The notes under the pieces: generated by a model
Seen by the model: the letters and a program-made list of their open reading frames with translations, nothing else
Database searches by the model: none
What the model was told of the DNA's origin: nothing
Shown here: in pieces, positions 12,101 to 21,912 of the stretch
Position numbering within the stretch: position 1 is the stretch's first letter
Layout: every line of letters begins with the position of its first letter
Program-made: the position numbers and the translations under genes
DNA from: Blastomussa wellsi
Taxonomy: Eukaryota; Cnidaria; Anthozoa; Scleractinia; Plerogyridae
Direction: 5' to 3'
DNA length: 64,000 nt
NCBI GenBank assembly: GCA_947652115.1
Contig: OX393572.1
Span: 2,267,984 to 2,331,983, forward strand

Positions 12101-15100
12101 TTCTATACTAATACAAAACGATCGCAGGCAAGTTGCTCTTTGAATGCAAGATTTTTGGCTCAAAAGAGTGAGGCTCATGAGAGTGGAGATGCAGGTAAAA
12201 TGCATTTTCATAAGAATGGTTTCACACTTAGACTCGTTTTGATGCTGAGGCAATTTAGAACTGGGAAATGGCCTATTAGACTACTCGCCCTACTTTTCTA
12301 TGAGCGATAATCAACTTGGCTGCGCCTCGTTGATTATTCGCTCATAGAAAACTTGGGCTAGTAGTCTAATTGTTAAATACAGGACTAACACCAGGGCTAC
12401 AAATAACAGTCGGACATCGGACAATGACCGACCAAATATCCCAGTGTCTGATGAAATCCCAATACGCCATCCAATGTGAATACCAATGCTTGTATTGACA
12501 ACGCATTTTTGAGAAAAGTGTTGGTCAGGTGACACTTGGTTAAAGACTTGTCACAACATAGATGAAAAGCCTGCTTCTAAAGTCAAGTGGTTCCTCAGGC
12601 CAGAGCTTATCCTGGCTGTGTAGCAGTTAGGAGGCTAGGTCTACAGGGCTTTCACTAAGGGCTGGTGGCCGGGTAATTGCCCCGGCTACTACGAGTTTGG
12701 GCCCTGCCTACTTTGAAACAAAACCAAAACACTGGAAAGTGAAAAAATACATCCAACAACAAAATACCCCAGCCACATTTTTACTTTCCCCGTCCACTTG
12801 AAAAATTAGTGACATCCCTGTGTCTATTTGTATTCCAGGGATACCAGTATGTGGCTAAGGGCTGGCTACTGGCTAATTTCACTGGCTGGAAGAGAGCTTA
12901 TCACCGGCCTAAATTTCCCAAGAAAACGAAGACTCAAAGAAATTTTGCAGGTACAATGGTCAGAAAAGCTGACTGAGCTTGTTTGTGAGCTGGCTTTGAA
13001 ATTTCTTAGCTACATCCCTGCTATTCCGTCCGTGAATGGAATGAAAATTTCACATTCTTATCTCTGAGTGGGTTTCTTTTCCACACCTCTCACCACTATT
13101 GCTCTACAAGTACTAAACAAGTGTGGCTTCTTGTAATAATTATCCATGCTAACATCACAAGTAACAACTGGCCTTTCTTACATGCAAAGTGCCACCATTG
13201 AACCAACAAACTGCTACCTGTGTACATATTCTCTCACACGTTCTGAAGAAAGCTCATTTAAATTTAAAATACAGTATTGTTTATGCAAGTGGATGTGATC
13301 TGAATGAAAATTTAGAACTTAAAATGGTCCATTTAAACAAAGGCAAGCAGATAACAATAATTAAAAGCAAGAGTGTGGTTGAATATTTGATAAATCTGCC
13401 ATACGGGTTTAACTAAATTTATGGCCTCCTGCAAAGCTGCAGAGAGATGAATTATACCGGTATACACAAGTTTACATTATAACAGTGTGAGGGTTTTATT
13501 CTTATGCTTTGTGGTCAGTTTTTCAAGGAAATTACAGAAAATAGCATCAATGCTGATGGTCAGTCATACAAAGTATCAGGGTAATTAAGGGAACCAAACA
13601 TCTTGATGAAAATAATTATTACAATTATTTCCTAGAAATGCAGGGGGCTGAGGCAGAATATTGACAAGTGGCTAAAAATTATCAATGCAAATTGAATATA
13701 ATTACAAATTTATAATTGCAAATTTCTAACCCAAGATTGCAAGATGGTAATGGTGGATAATCAGCTACACGTATATGTAGGAATAATGATTTTGCTACAA
13801 CCCTTGATCAAAACAACTACTTATTTTGCCAAAGCAGTCTCTAGCTATAGTATTCTTATCTCCGTTTTTAAACATTTTTAATCACAATGAACAGTCAGGC
13901 AGTTATCTTGGAAAACCATATTGACCACAGTAAGATGGACACGGTGAAACTCAACCTAGTTTCCAGGGTAACCGTGCGCCCCTCTGATAAAATTAATCAG
14001 GCGAAGTAAATACAGGCTCGTATATAATTTTCCCAGAACAAAGTAATAAGATACCGCAAACCCAGATCATTAAAATTCTCGGGATCTGCAGAAGTCAAAT
14101 AAATACAATCGAAAGTCTGAAGAGTCAAAATAGAATGGAAGACAAATTATAATTAAAACAAAATTTGCGCGATAAACCCAAACTGCTATAATTTACTGAC
14201 AAAAACTACCGAAAATTGAAAACGTTCTTTCATAATTTTGTCATAAACGCCTTACAGCGTTGTTCGTTTTTCCAAAGCATTAATAAAAGAAAATAATACT
14301 TAGTGAAAATTTCGGTTCTTGGCAAGACCCACGTACGAATTCACTAGAAAACATAGAATGCGATCAAATGTACAGATATCAACACAACGCTGTCAATTTG
14401 TATCCTCAATGTCGTGGGAGTATACCATTTCTAACCAACTCTAAGGATTCTCTATGGAGAAGTAATATCGATTCTTCGTTTCCAACAGAAGAAATGGAGC
14501 GGAAAATCCACAAAGCAAGAAAACAATGGCGAGAAATTACTGCTATAAATAGCCTTCGAAATAACAAACTGTTTCCGCGCTCTAAGTTAAGCCAGCTAGC
14601 GACAAGAAATCCGCTTAACGAAATGTAATGTCGACATGTGTTTTTTAAACGATCGATGTTTTCTGAAATTATAGGCTTAAAACGGCTTTGTCATTTTTAA
14701 TGGATCCTTCAGATGCATTATAATTCATAATTTGAAATTGCATTCATAAACAAGCAGGAAGTTTTCCGTTGATTCATAAGTGTAAACTATTTTGCAATTT
14801 ATTCTTAAAAGGATAAGAATTATATGGGGAAATAACTGGGTATTTATTAAATTAACGTACACTGTACTCAATTCCTTGAAAAATACGTACCTGAATCTGT
14901 ATTATCGCGCCTTGGTGACCACTGAAAGTCTTTATTGGAGCTCCAGTTAGCAGATCCCACGAACGAATTGTCGTGTCCGCTGAACCCGTAAATAAAGTTT
15001 TTCCCTTGCCATCGACAGCCAAGCACACCACCGCAGCAGTATGTCCTTTGTACGAAACAAGGCATTCGTTCGAGTTCATCCCCCAACTTTTAGCTGTGCA

Positions 15101-15676
15101 ATCTACCGAACCTGAGATAAGAATGTCATCGTTGTTTTCCATATCTACCGCGAACGCCGCTCCGCGACTCGAATCAGAGACCAGCAAAAGCGGAGTCACC
15201 GAAAGCCGATGGCCGCGAAAAGTTCGCAGGCGCTCGCCCGTGTCGGCGTGCCAGCATATAACTGATTTGTCGTACGAGCTCGAAAATACTAAATCCCCGG
15301 AGCAGATAACTCGGTTTACTGGCGAGAGATGACCGACAAACGTCTTAATCCAGGCACCGCTTTCTAAGTTCCACTTTCGAACAGTCTTATCGGCCGAGCT
15401 GGTGAAGATGTATCTTTCCGAAACACAAACGCTCGTGATATACTTTTGATGGCCTTGGAGTAATCCCACACACTCTTCTGTCCTGGTGTCCAACAGCCGT
15501 CCGGTCATATCTTCGGAAACAGTAACGACTGTGCTACCATCATGGCTCATGCACATCGCGTTTATCCCGGACGAATGCTCCGTCAGACATTTTAGCAGAT
15601 TTGCGTCCTTTTTGCCTTTCTTATTTGAAGTCGCCGGCGGCGTTTCGCTTTGTTTCTTTGAGATTCCACTTCCCAT
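8839..15676 (-). CDS. WDR86: WDR86-like WD40-repeat protein, complete, four exons
   Basis: Coding exons on the minus strand are 15676-14891, 11684-11549, 10853-10753 and 8964-8839 (stop at 8841-8839). Intron phases 0, 1 and 0 join into 382 codons plus stop. All borders are GT-AG (donors GTACGT, GTAAGT, GTAAGT). The protein is almost entirely WD40 blades, about eight, each with GH and a W/F-D-like ending; examples are SADKTVRKW, SYDKSVICW and GSADTTIRSWD. It starts MGSGISKK, an N-myristoylation-like consensus. The same MGSG start and blade order, with the SSSYDKS/R blade, are those of vertebrate WDR86, which has a similar length. The function of WDR86 is poorly known; a scaffold role is inference. 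The last exon ends in a short acidic tail after LKIWNATKL. Intron 1 (3.2 kb) contains an unrelated plus-strand open frame and a foldback element. Confidence 0.93.
9076..9379. repeat. Composite foldback, AACAATTATTCC family, copy 2
   Basis: Two inverted repeats lie side by side. AACAATTATTCCTCA at 9076-9090 pairs with 9148-9162. TAGTAAAATCCAACTAG at about 9164-9180 pairs with 9363-9379. The first belongs to the family also at 1625 and 24004; the motif AATAATTGTTTTAGTAAA is shared with the 24.1 kb copy. It lies in the last intron of the WDR86-like gene. Confidence 0.65.
9506..9808 (+). mobile_element. tRNA-derived SINE with 8-bp target-site duplication
   Basis: The head is tRNA-like, with an A-box-like TGGCCTAATGGTTAGTGCG and a B-box-like GGTTCGAGCC. 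The body includes TGTATAAATGGGTACCGGCG and CTGCGATGGACTAGCATCCC, and the element ends in a T run. It is flanked by identical ACTAGCTG octamers at 9498-9505 and 9809-9816, so the insertion is complete and fairly young. Reverse-orientation relatives are at 30155-30420 and 63155-63315. It sits in the last intron of the WDR86-like gene. Confidence 0.9.
10405..10680. repeat. GGTTCC/GGATCC-rich repetitive element
   Basis: Many direct and inverted copies of short words such as CTGGTTCCA, GGATCTGTTCCA, CATGTAAAC and ACCGGTCCGGAAC occur in about 270 bases. The pattern suggests a degenerate inverted-repeat element immediately downstream (minus sense) of WDR86 exon 3. No coding content. Confidence 0.5.
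11255..11440. repeat. Inverted-repeat element rich in AAATCC/GGATTT words
   Basis: GGTGCATTCAATTGG at the left and CCATTCAACTGCACC at the right are inverted. Between them are repeated AAATCCAGATTT and AAATCCAAAATCC segments. MITE-like, in the intron between WDR86 exons 2 and 3. Confidence 0.65.
12275..12370. repeat. Foldback element with about 40-bp arms
   Basis: ATTAGACTACTCGCCC, then CTTTTCTATGAGCGATAATC, is mirrored by GATTATTCGCTCATAGAAAA and GGGCTAGTAGTCTAAT. The loop is a short GC-rich core (TTGGCTGCGCCTCG). The layout (A/T-rich arms, small GC-rich core with GCGC) resembles the 24.0 and 59.2 kb elements. In WDR86 intron 1. Confidence 0.8.
14368..14628 (+). CDS. Hypothetical 86-residue open frame inside WDR86 intron 1
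   Basis: An uninterrupted frame from ATG at 14368 to TAA at 14628 encodes a basic, serine/asparagine-rich peptide. It includes MERKIHKARKQWREI and a C-terminal RSKLSQLATRNPLNEM. No domain, signal peptide or membrane segment is visible, and I do not recognise the family. Its local composition looks more coding-like than the surrounding intron. However, it is antisense and nested in the WDR86-like gene, and a chance frame of this length is possible. A short single-exon gene, or one exon of a nested gene, are the alternatives. Confidence 0.3.
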   Translation: MYRYQHNAVNLYPQCRGSIPFLTNSKDSLWRSNIDSSFPTEEMERKIHKARKQWREITAINSLRNNKLFPRSKLSQLATRNPLNEM

Positions 15677-18160
15677 TATTGTATCGAAGTGGATCAGTTA
15701 CTGTTCTCCTTGTTGATGTATCACGGTCGAGATTAATTCATACCTGGCATCCATTAGCCTCTGTCTTCTGGGCCTCCGATTGGAATGACCGAGAGCACTC
15801 CGTTCGTGAGGCCATATCTCGAGAGACGCGCGGGGGAAGAACACAGATGATAAATTAAAGTGAGCTTCAAATCCCCAGAGACGAAATCCCAGGCGTCTTA
15901 ACCCGCACGGTATTCTATGTTTCGCTCAGACCTGCAGCACACGAGATGGGGGTGAAATACATGCATTGAAACTGGACAAACACTGCAACATTGTCGTCCT
16001 TTGCGATGTTTCCCGAGTTACAGGAATTTGTAATGAGCTTGAAAACAATGTAGTTTAATTAGAGGAGTTGCTATAGTAAAAGCTTTGATGTCATTGGCTA
16101 GGGCCGAGCTTCAAATTAGAATTTTCCTGTCGAGGTGTCTAATAGGACGTATTTTGTGTGTCTCGGGATAATAATATTACTTTTCTCGCAGCACGACTAG
16201 AGGACTTAGAATATGATTCGTTTTGCTAGAGCCTCAGAGAAGACTTGAATAACATAAAGTGCCTGGTACACGTCCGAGAGCTGAACTTGGGAACAGAAAG
16301 GCCAACGAACAAAATACAAACAAAGTTTCCTTTCTAAATTACTTTTTTTCTTTTTTTGTTTCTGTGCCCGGGTTTGTTTTAATGTCAGTCGTACAAAAAT
16401 GGTGCAACATTAAAAATGCAAGGCGACTTATCGTGTCGGTTGCGGGAATTTCGTGAGATGTTATCTTCTCCGTGCAAGGTGCACTAATGTAATTCATGAG
16501 ACCCCCCTCTGCTAACGTTAGGACCGTTTTGAACTCAAGCTGTTAAAGTCTTGTGATGATCAGTCAATTTAAATAGTCTTTGTTGTTCAAAATGAATTCC
16601 CCACCACTGGAAAGCGAATTAGCAAATAGATACCCACTGAAATGATTTCACCATTACCCGGATTGAAGCATTAGCTCAGAATGAAATGAAATGTGTAGTA
16701 ACCTGTTTGGTAGATGAGTGGGGGAGAGAGAATTTTTTTTCTCAGTTTTCGGGTTCACTCTGCTACTGTCCACTCCGAAATAAAACAAGCACTTTCGGTA
16801 AATTAGCGAAGTAAACTTGAGTGTACCTAGCAACTCCTACGAACGTAAGAAACCTATGGTGACAGACACGTTCAGGTAGTTTTCGGAAATAAACCTCTTG
16901 GATTTTCAAAACAAACTATCAATTAAAGAAAAGCAATATGATTGCAAGGCGCTTGCAATCCAAAATATGGCTGTAAAACCAAAACCTGGCTTTTCAGGAT
17001 CAAAACGTGAATGACTGTAAAACTCCAGACGAGCACCAGTGGCATTCTAAAACCTTCCTAATAATAATAAAATACAACAAAGCTATTCAGGCATGTGTCA
17101 GTATAGTTTTAACAGACTGCAAATAATAAAAAGGGTGCAAACTAAACAAACAAACAAACAAACAACTTTGAAAGTAAACAGTTTCAGTATTTTTGGACCT
17201 CAGAATTCAGTTTCACCCACTCCCGTGTACGTCATGCAGATACTGTATGTACATATTAGTTTTGCTTGCATTTTAGAGTTACAGGAGGATTATTTAAAAG
17301 CCAGAATGCTCTCGCTTTTCACAACTTTTCTTTCCGATAGCAAAAATTACTTGATGCATTTCTTTGTTCCATTTACATATCACGGCGTTTGGTCAGAGTT
17401 TTGTTTTATTCAAACTGCTGCTGTCACCTGTCATTTCGTAACAACGTTCCAAGTTTGTCGTGACATGCTTGAATTGCAGTAATTGCCTTTTTCAGAACTC
17501 GATCAAACATGGAATTATTTGAACTGTTTAAAAAGCAAGCCTTTTTCAGTACCGGCGAACGGCGAATGAACCAGGGTCGAACGATTTCGGCATTCGTTTC
17601 CAATAATGCTGGCTTTATTGAAATGATTATTTATTAATGTCCTTCTTTTGCATTTTATGTAGCATTTTAACGGTGGTTTACTTGTCGAGTTGCTTGATCA
17701 ATAAAAAGAAATGGGAAAAGATGAAACTGGATCTCGTAACTCGTGGTAATTTAAGCGGTTTTCAGGGTTCGCCGGTTTATGCAGCAGCAACTGCTGAAAT
17801 AAAAAAAAAAGCCATTTGGGCATGCATTATCACCAGCTGTTTTCTTCCCTGACGTTGTTTAAAAGGAGTAAATTACAGGCTTTCAGAAGATCTGCATTTT
17901 AAGCGCGATTTTAAGAGGAGAAAATGAATTAAGAAGTACGTGCTACAGTCAAAGCTCCCTTCATGACGTCATCGTCTTTGTCTGTCATTAGCGACACAAA
18001 ACACCTGCTGGTAAAAGGGTGGGTGGAAACCATCGATTAGTGACTGAGAAATTTTCTCGATCTGAACTACACACGAAAAAAAGACATCCCCTTAGGCTTC
18101 TGGCGTTTGTACCTGGTGTAAAGAGACAAAGAAGACGCAGCATTTTGGAAATTGTTAATA
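15677..18160. other. Intergenic, upstream of the WDR86-like gene
   Basis: This holds the presumed promoter and 5' untranslated region of WDR86 near 15680-15850. Beyond that I see only short open frames without domains and a (CAAA)n microsatellite at about 17141-17165. Confidence 0.45.
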
Positions 18161-18164
18161 TTTT

Positions 18165-18385
18165 GATATTTTGAGTTATTTCTTCGACAACCTAATTTAC
18201 CCTTATAATTTAGGAAACCTAAAAATAATGGTTTGCTAAGGAAGAAAAACACCAAAGGAGTGATACTAAACCAAAACGGAACAAGGATGGCTGAAGATGG
18301 AGAAGATTGAAACGGATTGGAAATGACGATTTCAGTAGGCTAAATTTTTCAAAATGCGCGAATGATGACGTAGCTTTTTTAACCG
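18165..18385 (+). repeat. Dispersed repeat family R1, copy 2
   Basis: This carries the words GCTAAGGAAGAAAAACACCAAAG, GGAACAAGGATGG and TAGGCTAAATTTTTCAAAATG in the same order as the copies at about 7300 and 50596. It ends at ATGACGTAGCTTTTTTAA. The left end is diverged. Confidence 0.75.
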
Positions 18386-19059
18386 ACTGGTAATTACATG
18401 TTGAAAAAAGATGACAAATCGACCAAGCAAGTCAAAAAAGGTGGGAAAGGCTGCGAAGTTTATTTTGTTTCTTCGCTGTCCTTTTGGTCGGCTCACTGGG
18501 AATATATATAATATTCACACCACCAGGCAGTCGATAGCACAAGTTTGTTTAAATCACAACGATTCTGCCATCTTTCGTATTTCCCAGTTGGGATCCCATT
18601 TCTGTGGAGAGCTGGTACTGCAGAACAGACCAGTTTAAACATCGCTAAAATGTGTTTGGATATTTTTGGGAAACTTTGATAATTATAGTAATATCATAAC
18701 AGTATAACACTTACTCCTCCTCCCCTCCCCTCACACTCCTGCGCTCAAGCCGCCTCTGTCAATTATACAAACTACTTTTCAATCCATAATAATTAGGCCT
18801 AAGTGATAGGATGGGTAAAAGTAATGTCAGTCAGAAGGAATAGAATAGTATCCGTCATTTAATAGCAGTCAAAAATGTGTAGGTTTTATCTCTACCTCAA
18901 TCACGAACCCAGCTGAGCAAAGATGTAATTGTGTTTTAACACTTCTGTCACGAATTCGATTTTCTCCTTCTGGTCGAACTCGCACATTTGATGCTCTTCA
19001 ATGTTCATTTTTTGTGCTAAAAGATATAATAAGCCTAAAAACTGCCCCGTACGTGCAGA

Positions 19060-19800
19060 TGTGTTCAACGATTTACTTCAGCTGCTGTCATGCCCGTCCG
19101 CCCTAATTCGCGCGCTCCCTTACTTCAGTGTTAATGCTGTACAAGATTCCTTGTTTAAAATATAATAAATCTTACGTTAACTTAGTGTAATGCGAGCGTA
19201 CATGTGTTGATGTGGTCCGTATTGCTTTTCTTTAGTTGCTGTCGTGTGTCCACCATAATTGGTCTAATCCGCATGCTCCCTTACTCCAGTGTTGAAGTTA
19301 TATCATAGGTAGTCCAAGCTCGATATATGATTCTTCAATGCATTAAGTTACAGTAGAAATACATGGGTTTATATGGGAAACAAAACATTAAAATTTTCAT
19401 AATGTAACTTAACTTGTGCATTGCGCGTGCGTTAGATGTTGCTCACACTCTTAAGTGTTGTATCTCTATTTTTTTAGTGTTAGCTACATACAGTAACAGT
19501 AATAAAGAGTACCTTTTGTATATTTGCGTGTACATGTAGATGTCACCCAAAACAATTTACGTCAGTTGATATCATGTGCCCACCCTAATTCATACGCTTT
19601 AGTGTTGTACTTCTGTTTTTATAGTTTCTGCTATAACTTAAACAACATTACTTAGATGTATGTTGAAGCATACGAAATGTCAAGTTTATAAAGGTTTTAC
19701 CATCCGTTGTCTATTGATAATTTTTATAACCGCCGTTTGTTTTCTTTTTCTTCTAAAGTTGAAATGGCCGAAGAACAGGAATATTTATGATGTGCAGTGA
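19060..19800 (+). repeat. Degenerate direct repeats plus a segment shared with 51.3 kb
   Basis: Related segments occur near 19081, 19236 and 19567 (each CTGTC..G, CCACCATAATT or CGCCCTAATTC, then CTCCCTTAC and AGTGTTG), so this is a decayed direct-repeat array. Its right part (about 19680-19790), ending TTGAAATGGCCGAAGAACAG, matches about 51345-51435 in the same orientation. That points to a dispersed element. Confidence 0.55.
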
Positions 19801-20449
19801 TGGGTACTTTTTGTTGTTTGTATGTTCACAAAATGATGTGTTCATGCAGATGTCGCCTGAAGCAATTTCTTCAAAGTGTCATAAAAAGAAGCTAGTAATT
19901 AATGCATCAAATCATAACCAAAAAGGTTTCGAGTGAATAAAAGCCCTTTTAAATTGCTTTTACGTCACAGCATAAGATATGGTTTTCGTGTTAAAGACAG
20001 AAGGGACTACGATCTGGGGGACTCACCGACCGCAAACAGTTTGGTACCTGTTTACAGCCCCTAGGGCTGAGGATCATCTGCGTGAGTCTGACATTTTGAG
20101 TCTGCTTTCTTTTATTTCGTATTTTCATTTTTTTTTTAATGATTTATTTTAGAAAGTTTGAAGGGAAGCTTTTTCGAAATAACTGGTTCACTGGCCAGAT
20201 GCCATGCTTGGAATTTTCTATCAAGTAGCCCTTTTTTGTTTCTGAAGAACCGTATCATGGTCTGAAATAAATGGTTTTGTTGCATGTTGAAAGAAAATGT
20301 AATTTGTGATAGTCACGTACTTAAAGCCAGTTAAATTCACGCCCGTTAACGTACGGAAAATTACGCGGCAGTTGAAATCGACCTTTAGCACAACTCCGGT
20401 TATGCAATAAGGTTTGAAGGTTTGTAATTGAGTGTCGTAAAGCCAATTC

Positions 20450-20765
20450 TGGCCAAACACTTTGCACGGAGGCAAACCAATCAACCAATCAAAAATCTAA
20501 GTGATTGCACGTAGCCGACACTAAGCGCGGGAAAAGATGCACGCGCGAGTCACGTTTTACTTAAACGGCTCATACCCAGATCTTCTCAACCCAAGGGAAG
20601 TGAGTAAACATCTGGGTACGAGATTAGGCTTTACTTATGATTGGTTGAAAAATGGCGCGAGATTTTTAAACCAATCACTGTATGTAGTAATGCAAAATCA
20701 AAGCAATTCGCTAATTACTTTCGACACTCGATCGAAAACCGCTCTATATGGCACAGTTATATTTT
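20450..20765 (+). repeat. Dispersed repeat family R2, copy 1
   Basis: Shared words include ACCAATCA, GGCGCGAGATTTTTAAACCA, GCGCGGGAAAAGATG, CACGCGCGAGTCACG and GACACTCGATCGAAA. The same words occur in reverse complement at about 31465-31710. A 127-codon open frame across this element starts in the repeat, so I do not call it a gene. Confidence 0.75.
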
Positions 20766-21912
20766 ATTTTTTGCTCGTCTTGCCTCTGTATTTTCTCTGT
20801 AAGGATTATTCTTCTGTTGAATTTTCCTTAAAAAACATACAATATACCGGTTACTCTCCCAGGGAGATACAAGCACCGCACCCTCCATCATTTACTGACA
20901 ACATACTAACTTCCTCATAGAAAACTGCGTTTTAAATAGAAATAGCGAATGAATATGTTCTCAAGTACGGTGCAAATCAAAATAAATCAGATTCAGAGTT
21001 TTGAAGTCGATTTTTGGTTGCTAATTATTTGCTCAGTCCCCGAGTATAGAAAGTTCACGCAGTTATAAATCCATACAAAACCCCTCAAGAAGTTGCGTAA
21101 ACCCCAGGGAAGAAGCTCTAAACTCCTTTGGGACCCGGTTTGATTGCTTTTACTAAGCGGCTAGTAAAAAGGTGTTTCAACAATGCACCTGTCCCGAAGC
21201 ACAATACGGATGCACGGAGGACCAATGAAATGTGAGCTGTCGGAGACATGCTTGCTAGAGTAATGGATCAGTAGGGCATTGGATTTTCAAGCTGTCGATT
21301 TTCGATCGATAATTTAAAGGAAAACTGAACAACTTTTGCGCATCTTGGAAAGGCTTATTGAATTCATTGTCCTTTAAGCAAATTACCTGCCTGTGTCCTG
21401 ACATCCCAGTGGCAAAAAAAAATCGTAAACCGAGTAGATTTGACTTCAAGGGGAAATTTCTCAAACTTTTTTTTGAAAGGTTTTGGGCACCGAAAAATGC
21501 ATCGAGAAAAAAGTCAATGATCCTTCCGACCAGTAATTTGCATTTATCATTTGCACCAGAAAGTCTTTTTTGCGATTCAATAGACCAGCTGTAATTGTTA
21601 TTTTACAGATATTAAACATGCAAAACAGGTTTTAAAAGCAACTGGGCTGGTTCATTTTTCGCCTTTGCCAAAAATATCCACAACAATGTCGCAAAACTAT
21701 GCTAAGCTTGAATTGAAAGTATTGTTGGTGATGACGTCGTGTCCATAAAAGCCTCAAGTGTTTCTCTTGTTTGCAGTTACTATTCAGTAGCGTGACATTG
21801 GTTTGTTTATTGCCGCTAAAGCAAATTGTTCTGTCTCTTCTGCCCTCTTCCTTCCGACAGACGTATTGAAGTCAGTCTGAAGTTGTTCTTAAATTGATGC
21901 ACGCGAAGTTGG

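Noticed and set aside
20537..20920. 127-codon plus-strand open frame
   Set aside because: It starts inside dispersed repeat R2, whose reverse copy lies at 31.5 kb. No domain, and the tail is low-complexity.
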